A DNA stretch of 64,000 nucleotides from Hyphomicrobiaceae bacterium UBA7697. GTDB lineage: Bacteria; Pseudomonadota; Alphaproteobacteria; Rhizobiales; Methyloligellaceae. Positions 8,726 through 18,202 of this stretch are shown piece by piece. The DNA is taken from contig DLGJ01000002.1 of assembly GCA_002482645.1 (NCBI GenBank), positions 1-64,000 on the forward strand. The letters run 5' to 3'. Position numbers and translations under genes: made by a program. How positions within the stretch are numbered: the stretch's first letter is position 1; every line of letters starts with the position of its first letter. A model generated the notes under the pieces. That model saw only the letters and a list, made by a program, of their open reading frames with translations. It did not search any database and had not been told where the DNA came from.

Positions 8726-9496
8726 CTAGAACTGATCCTTGCGCCGCCGCACCTCCGCGAACACCACGTCCAGCGGCTGCCCTTCGAGCCCGAGACGCGC
8801 CTGAATTTCGGGACTGGATGCGCGCAGGAACGGATTGGTGGCGCGTTCCTGCCCGATCGTCGTCGGCAGGGACGGCCGCCCGGCGGCATCGTTTGCGGCA
8901 ACCTCGGCGGCGCGCGCCTGCAAGGCCTCGTTGTCCGGTTCGACGGTCAGGGCGAAGCGGCAATTGGCGCCCGTATATTCGTGACCGCAATACACGGCCG
9001 TCTCAGGCGGCAAGCCCGCGAGTTTCGACAGGGACTGCCACATGGTCGGCGCATCGCCTTCCAGAAGCTTGCCGCAGCCCACGGAGAACAGCGTATCGCC
9101 GGCAAACACCACGGACTCTTCGGGAAAGTAGTAGCTGACATGGCCGCGCGTATGGCCGGGCGTGTCGATGACCATGGCGTCCGCGTGCCCGACCGAGACC
9201 GTGTCGTCCTCCTTGACCTCCACATCAAGCCCGGCGATGAGGCCCGCCTCGCGGGCCGGACCGTAGACCGTGCAGCCCGTCTTGCTCTTCAAGGCGCCTA
9301 TTCCGGCGGTATGGTCTCCATGGTGATGGGTGACGAGGATGTCGGTGAGGTTCCAGCCCTTCCGGGCGAGCGCTCCCAGAATGGGGCCTGCTTCGGGTGC
9401 GTCGATGGATGCCGTGGCGCCGGTCTCCGGATCGTGAATGAGAACCCCGTAATTGTCCGCGCGGGTTGGAAACTGGAAAATTTCGAGTTTGGCCAT
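8726..9496 (-). CDS. gloB: Hydroxyacylglutathione hydrolase (glyoxalase II)
   Basis: Hydrolyses S-lactoylglutathione to lactate and glutathione in methylglyoxal detoxification. The 256-residue metallo-beta-lactamase fold protein carries THHHGDH (ligands H57, H59, D61, H62), the TPGHTRGH ligand histidine and FAGDTLF Asp. It ends with the glutathione-binding HAGH_C domain (CGHEYTGANCRFAL). The start at 9496 is the ATG giving the standard MAKLEIFQFP opening; the longer open frame upstream is not coding. It is the first gene of a three-gene minus-strand run and is divergent from a methyltransferase. Confidence 0.95.
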   Translation of the reverse strand: MAKLEIFQFPTRADNYGVLIHDPETGATASIDAPEAGPILGALARKGWNLTDILVTHHHGDHTAGIGALKSKTGCTVYGPAREAGLIAGLDVEVKEDDTVSVGHADAMVIDTPGHTRGHVSYYFPEESVVFAGDTLFSVGCGKLLEGDAPTMWQSLSKLAGLPPETAVYCGHEYTGANCRFALTVEPDNEALQARAAEVAANDAAGRPSLPTTIGQERATNPFLRASSPEIQARLGLEGQPLDVVFAEVRRRKDQF

Positions 9497-9622
9497 TTCA
9501 CTCTCTTCGATGCTTGTCTCGGCGTTATGGCTTCGGCGTCCCGACCGTACTCCGCGCCCCAAAGGATTGAAACAGGCCGTCGCATGAACCACGTCTAAAC
9601 CCGCCCGTAGCAGATTGAAGCC

Positions 9623-10408
9623 ATGCATCTCGACGCCATCGATCTTCGAAATTTCTATGCCCGGCGCCTTGGCCTGATGGTCCGGCGGCTGATGCGCCCG
9701 CGTTTCCGGGCGTTTTGGCCCGACCTGCGGGATTTGCGCGTCTTCGGCCTGGGCTATACGACGCCCTATCTCGCCGAATTCCGCAAGGAGGCGCTGTGCA
9801 TCGGCGCGCTTGCTCCGGTGCGCCTCGGCGCCCTTCCCTGGCCCGAACGCTCCGCCTCCCGCACGGCTCTGGTGGAGGAGACCGACCTTCCCCTCGACGA
9901 CGAGACGGCCGACCGCATCCTCATCGTGCATATGCTGGAATGGTCCGAACATCCTCACGCCCTGCTTCGGGAAATCTGGCGTGTCCTCGCGCCCAATGGC
10001 CGCGTGTTGATCGCCGTCCCGAACCGGCGCGGGCTTTGGGCCCGCATGGATACGACGCCGTTCGGCTATGGCAGCCCGTTCAGCCGGCGTCAGCTCACAA
10101 CGCTCTTGAAGGACGCAATGTTCCAGCCGGAGAGCTGGCACTACGTCCTTCACCCGCCGCCCTTCGATTGGCGCCTTCTGACCCGATGGCCGGACTTCTG
10201 GGAGCGGGCGGGGGCTTTGCTTTGGCCGGCGTTTTCCGGCGTCATCGTGGTGGAGGCGACCAAGCAGGTCTATGCGGCGAGCCCCGTGCGCGAGTCGGCG
10301 CGCCGGATGCGCCGCCGCGTCTTCCCGGTGCCCGCCGGCGCGGTCGTGCCGCGCCTACCGCGAGAGCAGGAAGACGGCCTGTTCGCCGAAGAGGTTCTGC
10401 GCCGATAG
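9623..10408 (+). CDS. SAM-dependent methyltransferase, class I
   Basis: A 261-residue protein with a Methyltransf_11-like core. The glycine motif I is weak (VFGLGYTTPY), while the post-core ADRILIVHMLEWSEHP and REIWRVLAPNGRVLIAVPNR segments are typical of motif IV-VI of these enzymes. The C-terminus is basic and extended. Its position beside gloB is one I recall from related genomes. The substrate is unknown. The last 54 bases overlap the 3' end of the convergent metW gene. Confidence 0.85.
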   Translation: MHLDAIDLRNFYARRLGLMVRRLMRPRFRAFWPDLRDLRVFGLGYTTPYLAEFRKEALCIGALAPVRLGALPWPERSASRTALVEETDLPLDDETADRILIVHMLEWSEHPHALLREIWRVLAPNGRVLIAVPNRRGLWARMDTTPFGYGSPFSRRQLTTLLKDAMFQPESWHYVLHPPPFDWRLLTRWPDFWERAGALLWPAFSGVIVVEATKQVYAASPVRESARRMRRRVFPVPAGAVVPRLPREQEDGLFAEEVLRR

Positions 10409-10999
10409 CGGCATCGACACGAGCTTGGTGCCGTAGGCGTTCAGCGCCACGGCCCGCTCCACATGGGCGCCCATGTCGTCGCACAGCGCGAGGAAATCCT
10501 TGATCGTGCAGAGATGGATGTTGGGCGTGTCGTACCAGGACTCCGGCAGCGTGTCGGTGCGCGGCATCCGGCCGCCGAACATCAGCCGGGCCCGCACGCG
10601 CCAATGGCCGAAATTCGGAAACGACACCACCACGTGCTTGCTGATGCGCAAGAGCTGTTCGAGCACGAGCCTTGGATTGCGCGTCGCCTGGATCGTGCGC
10701 GACAGGATCGCGTAGTCGAAGGCAAGGTCCGGGTAGTAGGCGAGATCGGTGTCCGCATCGCCCTGGATCACCGACAACCCTTGCGCCACGCATTGGTTCA
10801 CGCCGGCCTGGCTCAGCTCGATACCGCGCCCGTCCACGCCATGCTTGTCGGACAGAATACGCAACAGCGTGCCGTCGCCGCAGCCGATATCGAGAACGCG
10901 CGACCCGGGCGCGATCATCTCCGCGATCAAGAGGAGATCGACGCGCGCCGTGTCGGCGGATCGCAGAGCGGGCGGATTCACCGGAGCGTCCATCGTCAT
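10355..10999 (-). CDS. metW: Methionine biosynthesis protein MetW
   Basis: Partner of MetX in homoserine acylation and methionine synthesis in many proteobacteria. The 214-residue protein has methyltransferase-like motif [12 protein letters not shown], and the MetW signatures [11 protein letters not shown] and [14 protein letters not shown]. Its ATG overlaps the metX stop as ATGA, so the two are translationally coupled. The exact biochemical role of MetW is still unsettled. A second in-frame ATG 6 bases later is also possible. Confidence 0.94.
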   Translation of the reverse strand: MTMDAPVNPPALRSADTARVDLLLIAEMIAPGSRVLDIGCGDGTLLRILSDKHGVDGRGIELSQAGVNQCVAQGLSVIQGDADTDLAYYPDLAFDYAILSRTIQATRNPRLVLEQLLRISKHVVVSFPNFGHWRVRARLMFGGRMPRTDTLPESWYDTPNIHLCTIKDFLALCDDMGAHVERAVALNAYGTKLVSMPLSAQNLFGEQAVFLLSR

Positions 11000-12198
11000 G
11001 CCCCCGCGCCGGGGCCGGCAATGCCGCGCTGACGGGCGGCCGAGGTCAGGAAGCCGCGGATCGTGTCGAACAGTTCCGGTTCGTGCAGCAAGAACGCGTC
11101 GTGGCCCTTGTCGGAATCGATCTCGACGAAGCTCACATTGGCGGCGACGGCGTTCAGCGCATGCACGACCTCGCGGCTTTCCTCGGTCGGGAACAGCCAA
11201 TCGGAGGTGAACGAGATCAGACAGAAGCGCGTCTTCGTCCCCGCATAGGCGTTGGCGAGAACGCCCCCATGGTCGGCGGCGATGTCGAAATAATCCATGG
11301 CGCGGGTAATGTAGAGATAGGAGTTCGCATCGAAGCGATCGACGAAACTCATGCCCTGGTGGCGCAGATAGCTCTCGACCTGGAAGTCCGCGTCGAAGCC
11401 GAACGTGACCTCGTCGCGGTCCTGCAAGTTGCGGCCGAACTTCATGTGCAGCGCGCGGTCGGACAGATAGGTGATATGCGCGGCCATGCGCGCGACGGCG
11501 AGGCCTTTGCGCGGGCTCCGGCCGTCTTCGAGATAGCGTCCGTCGCACCAATCGGGATCGGCCATCACCGCCTGACGGCCCACCTCATGGAAAGCGATGT
11601 TCTGAGACGAATGGCGCGCCGCGCAAGCAATCGGTATCGCCGAAAAGACGCGGTCCTTGTAGGTCGCCGCCCACTCGAGCACCTGCATACCGCCCATGGA
11701 GCCGCCGATGACGCTCAGGACCTGATCGACACCGAGGTGATCGAGCAGGCGCGCCTGGGCGCGCACCATGTCGCGCAAGGTGATGACCGGAAAGTCGGGA
11801 CCGTAGGGGCGCCCCGTCGCGGGGTTCATCGAACTCGGCCCCGTCGAGCCCATGCAACCGCCGATGACATTGGGACACAGAACGAAATAGCGGTCGGTGT
11901 CGATGGGCTTGCCGGGCCCGATCATGGTCTCCCACCAGCCGGGCTTGCCGGTGACCGGATGCGGGTTGGCCGCATGCTGATCGCCCGTGAGCGCGTGGCA
12001 CACGAGAATGAGGTTGGATTTGTCCGCGTTCAGCGTTCCATAGGTCTGGTAGGCGACGGAAAACGGCGCGAGCATGGCCCCGCCGTCGAGCGGGAGGCCC
12101 TCGCTCGCCGGGAAATGCACCACTTCGCTTTGGGGATTGGTGATCTGCTCTCGCCGCTTGAGTTCGGCGAAACTCTCCGCTCCCGGGTTTTCGTTCAT
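10996..12198 (-). CDS. metX: Homoserine O-acyltransferase MetX
   Basis: Acylates homoserine with acetyl-CoA (or succinyl-CoA) as the entry to methionine synthesis. The alpha/beta hydrolase of 400 residues has the nucleophile S167 in GGSMGG, the acid in FTSDWLFP and the base in DKGHDAFL. Many alphaproteobacterial MetX proteins are named acetyltransferases, and sequence alone does not settle acetyl versus succinyl specificity. It is divergent from hisC, with a possible promoter at 12297-12324. I looked for a SAM-II riboswitch in its leader and did not find a convincing one. Confidence 0.94.
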   Translation of the reverse strand: MNENPGAESFAELKRREQITNPQSEVVHFPASEGLPLDGGAMLAPFSVAYQTYGTLNADKSNLILVCHALTGDQHAANPHPVTGKPGWWETMIGPGKPIDTDRYFVLCPNVIGGCMGSTGPSSMNPATGRPYGPDFPVITLRDMVRAQARLLDHLGVDQVLSVIGGSMGGMQVLEWAATYKDRVFSAIPIACAARHSSQNIAFHEVGRQAVMADPDWCDGRYLEDGRSPRKGLAVARMAAHITYLSDRALHMKFGRNLQDRDEVTFGFDADFQVESYLRHQGMSFVDRFDANSYLYITRAMDYFDIAADHGGVLANAYAGTKTRFCLISFTSDWLFPTEESREVVHALNAVAANVSFVEIDSDKGHDAFLLHEPELFDTIRGFLTSAARQRGIAGPGAGA

Positions 12199-12296
12199 CG
12201 TCGCAATAGCCTAACCAAGGCGCTCTATCGGCCTGCACGCGAAGACGCCGCCGCGCGCATCCTGGAAATGTGCCTTACAACTATACAATGCGGGGT

Positions 12297-12324
12297 TAGC
12301 TATGGCCTCACCCATTAGAGTCAA
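12297..12324 (-). promoter_or_regulatory. Possible metX promoter
   Basis: On the minus strand TTGACT is followed after 16 bases by TAGCTA, about 100 bases upstream of the metX start. The -35 matches well and the -10 only moderately. Confidence 0.4.
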
Positions 12325-12405
12325 TCTTTTCTTTGCGTCGGCTTAAGAAATCGCCGTATGAGAAGCCCTTCGCAAGGTATTGAGGCCCCAATAAGGAGCA
12401 GGCTC

Positions 12406-13539
12406 ATGGCTGCCGAACCGATGGCCGCCGGCTCGATAGCCGCGAGAAGCGGACCGGTACCCCGTCCGGGGATACTCGACATCGCGCCCTACGTGCCCGG
12501 CACGAGCGCGCTGCCCGGCGCTGCGCCGGTCGTGAAACTCTCGTCCAACGAGACGCCGCTCGGACCGAGCCCTGCGGCGATCGAGGCCTACCGGGCGGAA
12601 GCCACGCATCTGTCCCGCTACCCGGACGGCTCCGCGCGCCCCTTGCGGGAGGCGCTGGCGGCCTTGCACGGCATCGACGCGGGCCGCATCGTTTGCGGCG
12701 CCGGCTCCGACGAACTCCTGAACCTGCTCGCGGCGGCCTATCTCGGGCCGGGCGACGAGGCCATCTACACCGCGCACGGATTCCTCGTCTACAAGATCGC
12801 CATCCTCGCGCGCGGCGCGACGCCCGTGGTCGCGCCGGAGACGAACCACACGGCGGATGTGGACGCGATCCTGGAGCGCGTCACGCCGGCGACGCGCATG
12901 GTGTTCATCGCCAACCCCAACAATCCGACCGGAACCTATCTTCCCGCCGGGGAGATCATTCGTCTGCATGCGGGGCTCCCGGACGACGTTCTGCTGGTGC
13001 TGGACGCCGCCTATGCCGAATACGTCCGGAGCCGCGACTACGAGTCCGGGATCGCGCTCGCCGGCGCGCACGGCAACGTGGTGATGACGCGGACCTTTTC
13101 CAAGATCTACGGCCTCGCGTCGTTGCGGATCGGCTGGGCTTATTGTCCGGACGCCGTCGCCGATACGCTGAACCGGATTCGCGGCCCCTTCAACGTGACG
13201 GGCCCGTCGATTGCCGCCGCTGTCGCGGCGCTGAAGGACCGGCCGCACATGGAGAAAGCGGTCGCCCACAACGAAGCCTTTCTCGGCCCCGTCGCCGAAC
13301 AGCTCGCGCGCATCGGTCTTGAGACCACGCCCAGCGTGGGGAACTTCCTGCTGGTCCATTTCCCGGAAACGCCCGGGCGCACGGCACAGGAGGCGGACGC
13401 CTTTCTGCATGAGCGGCGCATCATCTTGCGGCGCGTGACGGAATACGGCTTTCCGAACGCGCTTCGGATGACCATCGGCACGGACGTGGAAAATCACGCC
13501 ACGATCGAAGCGCTGACCGCGTTCATGGACGCCGCATGA
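12406..13539 (+). CDS. hisC: Histidinol-phosphate/aromatic aminotransferase
   Basis: PLP enzyme of fold type I, 377 residues from the ATG at 12406, which has AAGGAG 7 bases upstream. Visible are [13 protein letters not shown] at the N-terminus, the ANPNNPTG cofactor motif (169-176), DAAYAEYV, and the PLP lysine K233 in RTFSKIYGL. It overlaps the next gene, prephenate dehydrogenase, by 4 bases. Pairing with tyrC is common in Hyphomicrobiales and suggests it works as an aromatic-amino-acid transaminase as well as, or instead of, in histidine synthesis. Confidence 0.92.
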   Translation: MAAEPMAAGSIAARSGPVPRPGILDIAPYVPGTSALPGAAPVVKLSSNETPLGPSPAAIEAYRAEATHLSRYPDGSARPLREALAALHGIDAGRIVCGAGSDELLNLLAAAYLGPGDEAIYTAHGFLVYKIAILARGATPVVAPETNHTADVDAILERVTPATRMVFIANPNNPTGTYLPAGEIIRLHAGLPDDVLLVLDAAYAEYVRSRDYESGIALAGAHGNVVMTRTFSKIYGLASLRIGWAYCPDAVADTLNRIRGPFNVTGPSIAAAVAALKDRPHMEKAVAHNEAFLGPVAEQLARIGLETTPSVGNFLLVHFPETPGRTAQEADAFLHERRIILRRVTEYGFPNALRMTIGTDVENHATIEALTAFMDAA

Positions 13540-14462
13540 GCGAACCGTTGTTCGATAAGGTCGCCGTTGTCGGTTTGGGACTGATCGGCTCCTCGATCGC
13601 GCGCGGCATCGAGGAACGCGGGCTCGCCGCGTCCATTGCCGGGTTCGACGGATCGGACGACGTCCGGGCGCGTGCCCGCGCGCTCGGATTTTGCGACCTC
13701 ATCGCCGACACGCCGCAGGATGCCGTGAAGGACGCGGAACTCGTGGTCCTTGCCGTGCCGGTCGGCGCGATGGCGTCCGCCGCCAAGAGCATCGCTCCCC
13801 ACCTCGCCGGCGGCGCGATCGTGACGGATGTCGGCTCGGTCAAGGCCGCGGTGATCCGCGGCGTCGGCGACGAGCTCCCCGCCCATGCCGTGTTCGTCCC
13901 TGGGCACCCCGTGGCGGGAACGGAACATTCCGGTCCCGAGGCCGGCTTTGCGGACCTGTTCGAAGGGCGCTGGTGCGTTCTGACCCCGTGCGAGCGCTCG
14001 ACCGAGGCGGCCGTCGGGAAGGTCACGGCGCTATGGACGGCGCTGGGCTCGACCGTGGAGACGATGACGCCCGAGCACCACGACATCGTGCTCGCCATCA
14101 CCAGTCATATCCCTCATCTCATCGCCTACAACATCGTCGGCACCGCCGCCGATCTCGAAGACGTCACTCAGTCCGAAGTCATCAAGTTCTCCGCCGGCGG
14201 CTTTCGCGACTTCACGCGCATCGCCGCCTCCGATCCGGTCATGTGGCGCGACGTGTTCCTCAACAACAAGGACGCGGTCCTGGAGGTCCTTGGCCGCTTC
14301 TCGGAAGACCTGGCCGCTCTGCAGCGCATGATCCGCTGGGACGACGGGCAATCGTTGCAGGATCACTTCACGCGGACACGCGCGATCCGGCGCGGTATCA
14401 TCGATGCCGGCCAGGACACACCAGATGCCGATTTCGGCCGGCCGCATGGGCATGAGGACTAA
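13536..14462 (+). CDS. tyrC: Prephenate/arogenate dehydrogenase
   Basis: Oxidative decarboxylation of prephenate or arogenate toward tyrosine. The 308-residue protein has the NAD(P) motif GLGLIG (13-18), the conserved [15 protein letters not shown] region and the all-alpha C-terminal dimer domain with [12 protein letters not shown]. It is fused to neither chorismate mutase nor another domain. The start overlaps hisC (ATGA), giving a hisC-tyrC unit for phenylalanine/tyrosine synthesis. Its last bases overlap the start of chaC. Confidence 0.94.
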   Translation: MSEPLFDKVAVVGLGLIGSSIARGIEERGLAASIAGFDGSDDVRARARALGFCDLIADTPQDAVKDAELVVLAVPVGAMASAAKSIAPHLAGGAIVTDVGSVKAAVIRGVGDELPAHAVFVPGHPVAGTEHSGPEAGFADLFEGRWCVLTPCERSTEAAVGKVTALWTALGSTVETMTPEHHDIVLAITSHIPHLIAYNIVGTAADLEDVTQSEVIKFSAGGFRDFTRIAASDPVMWRDVFLNNKDAVLEVLGRFSEDLAALQRMIRWDDGQSLQDHFTRTRAIRRGIIDAGQDTPDADFGRPHGHED

Positions 14463-15018
14463 CGACGACAAACAGGCGCTCTGGGTGTTCGGCTACGGGT
14501 CGTTGATGTGGCGCCCCGGTTTCCCGTTCGAGACACGAGTCCCCGCGAAACTCCACGGTCATCACCGCGCGCTGTGCGTCTACTCGATCCTGCATCGCGG
14601 CACCGCCGAAAATCCGGGCCTCGTGCTCGGTCTCGATCACGGCGGAGACTGCCATGGCGTTGCCTTCCGGGTTCCGGCGGGCGCGGAGAACGATACGGTT
14701 GCCTATCTGCGCGAACGCGAGCAGGTGACCGACGTCTATGTGGAGGCCTATCGCCGTGTCGAGCTGAGGGGCGTGCCGGAGCGCACCGTGACGGCGCTGA
14801 CATATCTGGCCGACCCGACCCATAAGCAATATGCGGGCACGCTCGATCTCGACTCCCAATTCCGCATCGTTCGCGCCTGCCGCGGGCAGGCCGGCGCCAA
14901 TATCGAATATGTGTTGAATACGGTCGCGCACCTGGAAGAACTGGGCGTGCGCGACCCGGTGCTGCACGCGCTTGCCGAACGGCTCCGGCGCGCAACCGGC
15001 GACGCGAGCGCGGATTAG
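14446..15018 (+). CDS. Glutathione-specific gamma-glutamylcyclotransferase (ChaC family)
   Basis: Cleaves glutathione to 5-oxoproline and Cys-Gly. The 190-residue protein has the substrate-binding GYGSLMWRPGF motif (16-26) and the likely catalytic E92 in LREREQVTDVY. The start is uncertain. ATG 14446 and ATG 14452 both fall inside the end of tyrC and neither has a strong ribosome-binding site, so coupling to tyrC translation is likely. An ATG at 14404 would overlap tyrC further and is less likely. Confidence 0.88.
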   Translation: MGMRTNDDKQALWVFGYGSLMWRPGFPFETRVPAKLHGHHRALCVYSILHRGTAENPGLVLGLDHGGDCHGVAFRVPAGAENDTVAYLREREQVTDVYVEAYRRVELRGVPERTVTALTYLADPTHKQYAGTLDLDSQFRIVRACRGQAGANIEYVLNTVAHLEELGVRDPVLHALAERLRRATGDASAD

Positions 15019-16751
15019 CCGGCCTTTTTCGCCGCGGCCTTGTCCTCGTACAGTTCCGGCGCGCCGAAAAAGTTGCCCTGCAGGAACGACACCCCGGCCT
15101 TCTCCAAAAGTTCGACCGACCGTTCGTCGCCCACCCACTCGCCGACGGTGGCGAGCCCGAAACTGTGCGCCAACTCGACAAGCGCCTGCACGAACGTCTC
15201 GTCCCGTTCATCGGCACCGAGACTCTCGATCAGCGTCCCGTCGATCTTGACGATGTCGACGCCGAGATTGCGTAGCGAACGGAAGGAGGCGTAGCCCGCG
15301 CCGAAATCGTCGAGCGCGACCTTGCAGCCCGCCTCTCTTACGTCCCGGACGAACGCGGCCGTCGCTTCCATGTCGGCAATCGCCGCCGCCTCGCCGACCT
15401 CCACGGTCAGCCGTTCCGTCAGCGTGCGATCCTTGCCGGTCAAGGCTTCCAGCGCGTCGGCCCAATGCCGGTCCGTCGTGGACAGCGCCGAAACGTTGAG
15501 CGCGAGTTTCCAGTCCGGCGAGGTGCGCAGCAGATCGACGGCGAGCTCGAGGGCGCGATGGTCGATGAGTTTCGACAACCCGAACTCCTCGGCGACAGGC
15601 ACGAACTCGTTCGCATCCATAACAGACCCGTCCGGCAGCCGCAGACGCAAGAGGCACTCGAAATATTCGGGATCGTGATTCCGCGATGCCACGATGGGCT
15701 GGAGCGCGATCATCATGCGGCGATCGTTGAGTGCGCGGATGATCTCGTCCGCGATGGCGATGTTGCGCCGCCGTTCGGCTTCCTCCCGCGCGGACGGGTC
15801 GTAGCAGCAGAAATGATCCCCGGCACTCGTCCTGGCCTTATCCACCGCTTTCAACGCACGGCCAATCGCGGTGTGCGCCGTCCCCGCATGGTCGGGCAAT
15901 TGCACCGCGCCGACGCTCAGCGTCGCCACGACGGACCCAGCGCTCGTGGTGACGACATCGCCCTCGACGCAGGCGATCATCCGCCGCGCCACGGATTCGA
16001 TATAGGCGCCGTCGCAATTGTGCAGGACGACCCCGAACGTGTTCGACGAGAACCGGCCCAGGGCGTCGCGCCCCCGGACGGCCGCGGCAAGGCGCTGGCC
16101 GGCGATCGAGATCACCTCGTCGCCGATGTCGTAGCCGTAGGTCTCATTGACGCGCGTCAGGTCGTTGATGACGGCCAGCAGAAAGGCCCCTTTGGTATCC
16201 CTGCCGCCCCGGTTGGACAGGAGGCGCGCCAGATCCTCGGTCAGCTCGGTGCGGTTCATCAACCCGGACCGATCGCCGGAAGCGCACAAACCGGTCTCGC
16301 GGATGGACCGCCGGCGGTCTCCGATCACGCGGATCGTTCCTTGCGCGCGAACCGGCCGGCCGGCCGCATCGGTGAAGCAAACGCCGTGATCCTCGACCCA
16401 GACGGCCTCCCGTCCACGCCGCCCTTTGGGCAGAAACCGGTAGCGCAGGGCATAAGGGAGCGCCGCGTCGGCCGCGGCTTGGGCTCCGCCGGTGACGCCG
16501 TCATACCGCGCGGCGGCATGCTCAGGGTCGATATGGAGCGCGAAGGCGCGGCCACGGCGCAGCGTGGCGATGTCGATCCCGCCGAGCACGGCGCCCGCGT
16601 TCTTCGCCCAATCGACCCGGTCGGTGGCGAAATCCCAGCGATAGGCCGTGGCCCTGATACTGTCGAGCACGTCGTCGAACCCGATCGGCCGGTCCTCGCT
16701 TGCCGGACCGCCCGCGGCGCCGGATGTGTCTGGTTTTTTGGACTTCGTCAT
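15015..16751 (-). CDS. PAS-GGDEF(degenerate)-EAL cyclic-di-GMP phosphodiesterase
   Basis: A 578-residue signalling protein without membrane segments. Residues about 33-145 read as a PAS domain (RWDFATDRVDWA start). The GGDEF domain (about 160-320) has SSNTF at 235-239 in place of GG(D/E)EF, so cyclase activity is unlikely. The EAL domain (about 333-565) keeps the catalytic set: E365 in ECLLR, N419, E451, DDFG 481-484, K502, E538 and the QGNFFG loop. The expected role is cyclic-di-GMP hydrolysis controlled by PAS. The ATG at 16751 has GGAAGG upstream. Its end overlaps the convergent chaC by 4 bases. Confidence 0.9.
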   Translation of the reverse strand: MTKSKKPDTSGAAGGPASEDRPIGFDDVLDSIRATAYRWDFATDRVDWAKNAGAVLGGIDIATLRRGRAFALHIDPEHAAARYDGVTGGAQAAADAALPYALRYRFLPKGRRGREAVWVEDHGVCFTDAAGRPVRAQGTIRVIGDRRRSIRETGLCASGDRSGLMNRTELTEDLARLLSNRGGRDTKGAFLLAVINDLTRVNETYGYDIGDEVISIAGQRLAAAVRGRDALGRFSSNTFGVVLHNCDGAYIESVARRMIACVEGDVVTTSAGSVVATLSVGAVQLPDHAGTAHTAIGRALKAVDKARTSAGDHFCCYDPSAREEAERRRNIAIADEIIRALNDRRMMIALQPIVASRNHDPEYFECLLRLRLPDGSVMDANEFVPVAEEFGLSKLIDHRALELAVDLLRTSPDWKLALNVSALSTTDRHWADALEALTGKDRTLTERLTVEVGEAAAIADMEATAAFVRDVREAGCKVALDDFGAGYASFRSLRNLGVDIVKIDGTLIESLGADERDETFVQALVELAHSFGLATVGEWVGDERSVELLEKAGVSFLQGNFFGAPELYEDKAAAKKAG

Positions 16752-16964
16752 CGGCCTTCCCTGATACGCAATACGCCGGCGCCCGCGCGCTTCTTGCTTT
16801 TCGGGAAGGTTAGCCCGCAAGGCTTAAAAAGCCGAAAATCCGGCGCCGCGGAACGGTCTCTTCGAGCACGGAATAGGAGGCCGGGAGGCTTTGCTGCCGG
16901 TTTTCTCCCGCCTTGGTTAGCAGGACCCTACCAGGCCGTAACGGAGAAAGCCGGCCGGACACGC

Positions 16965-16994
16965 AAAAACGCTCCGGCGTGCGGACGCCGGAGC
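16965..16994 (-). terminator. Rho-independent terminator of rpmF
   Basis: A perfect 10-bp stem (GCTCCGGCGT at 16971-16980 with ACGCCGGAGC at 16985-16994, loop GCGG) is followed on the minus strand by GTTTTTGCG. It lies 36 bases past the rpmF stop. Confidence 0.85.
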
Positions 16995-17029
16995 CATGAA
17001 AACACTGATAGACCAAAGGCTTCTGGCCT

Positions 17030-17215
17030 TTAAGCCTCGTCTTCGATCGTGATCACCTGGCGGCCACGGTAGCGGCCCGACTTCAGGTCGATGTGATGCG
17101 GCCGGCGCAGCTCGCCGGAATCCTTATCCTCGACATAGGCCGGTGAAGCAACAGCGTCGTGGCTCCGCCTGTTGCCCCGCTTCATACGGGACACTTTTCT
17201 CTTTGGAACAGCCAT
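17030..17215 (-). CDS. rpmF: 50S ribosomal protein L32
   Basis: A 61-residue basic protein with the standard L32 opening [20 protein letters not shown] and the alphaproteobacterial C-terminal form ending GRYRGRQVI. The four zinc-binding Cys of some L32 proteins are absent, as is usual in this group. It is a single-gene unit with its own terminator at 16965-16994. A TATAA-like -10 on the minus strand at 17270-17275 may be its promoter. Confidence 0.97.
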   Translation of the reverse strand: MAVPKRKVSRMKRGNRRSHDAVASPAYVEDKDSGELRRPHHIDLKSGRYRGRQVITIEDEA

Positions 17216-17317
17216 TTTCTTGAACCTCTAGGCGGCCCCGCGCGTTGCAGGGGACCTCGTTTGGCGTTCTTATAGTGGCAATCTTTGCCTCTGACCAGGG
17301 CCGATACCGCACCTTTC

Positions 17318-18124
17318 TCACGGATTCAAGATGCAGTCCGCCCGCTTGGCGATATAGGGCAGCCGGCGCTGGACCGCGTTGGCCACCAGTTTGTGGGTCC
17401 GGCTCGGCCGCGCGGGGTTCCGGACGAGGGGCTTCGGCAGCGTCGTCACGAGCAACACGGCCTCGCGCTGCGTCAACGCCGAGGCGGGCTTCCGGAAGTA
17501 ATGCCGGCTTGCGGCCTCGACACCGAACAGCCCCGGACCGAACTGCGCGATATTGAGATAGACCTCCAAGACCCGCTTCTTGGGCCAGAGCGAGACAATG
17601 GCATAGGCGAGCGGCACCTCCAGCGCCTTGCGCAGATAGGAGCGGAATTCCCATAGATAGAGATTCTTGCCGACCTGCATCGGGATCGTGCTCGCCCCGC
17701 GCGCGGGCTCCAGATTCTTCGCCGACTCGATCACCTCCCGGACGGCGCCCCAATCGACGCCTTGGTGCGTGCAGAAATTGCCGTCCTCGCTGGCGATGAC
17801 CGCGAGACGCAAATGGGGAGACATCTTCTCGATCGGTACCCAGCGCCGCTTGAGAGTCTCGCCGCTCGCCTTTTCCATGATCATGACCGAGGTGACCGGC
17901 GGATTGACGAAGCGAAACAGAACGAGGCTGCCGAGAACGGCCGCGATCACGGCGGCCAGCGCCAGGGCCAAACGCCAGAGCCAAGGATGCCGCGCCCGCC
18001 AGGACTTGCGCCGCCGCCCCTTTCGCGCACCGCGACCAGACTTTGCGGCCGGGGATGCCCCGGCCTTCCCTTGCGCGGCGCCCTGCCGCGCCTCTTGACG
18101 ATTTTCCGCCGCTTTGTGCTCCAT
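17318..18124 (-). CDS. mtgA: Monofunctional biosynthetic peptidoglycan transglycosylase
   Basis: GT51 glycosyltransferase that polymerises lipid II into glycan strands at the outer face of the inner membrane. The 268-residue protein has a long basic N-terminal tail (residues 1-45, rich in Arg, Lys and Ala), one membrane helix (about 50-72), and the GT51 motifs EDGNFCTHQGVDW, GASTIPMQVGKN, RKALEVPLA and EVYLNIAQFGPGLFGVEAAS. No transpeptidase domain follows. The long positively charged cytoplasmic tail is more extended than in E. coli MtgA. It is divergent from a polyprenyl synthase. Confidence 0.95.
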   Translation of the reverse strand: MEHKAAENRQEARQGAAQGKAGASPAAKSGRGARKGRRRKSWRARHPWLWRLALALAAVIAAVLGSLVLFRFVNPPVTSVMIMEKASGETLKRRWVPIEKMSPHLRLAVIASEDGNFCTHQGVDWGAVREVIESAKNLEPARGASTIPMQVGKNLYLWEFRSYLRKALEVPLAYAIVSLWPKKRVLEVYLNIAQFGPGLFGVEAASRHYFRKPASALTQREAVLLVTTLPKPLVRNPARPSRTHKLVANAVQRRLPYIAKRADCILNP

Positions 18125-18202
18125 GGATGGGCGTTCTAGCCTCAGCGCGCCGCGCGATCAATTTGCGGCGACAGAAAGCCTCGGCTATCCCTTCGCCCCG
18201 AG

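Noticed and set aside
12199..12360. SAM-II riboswitch in the metX leader
   Set aside because: The leader lacks the conserved pseudoknot sequence of SAM-II as I remember it; only a promoter-like pair was found.
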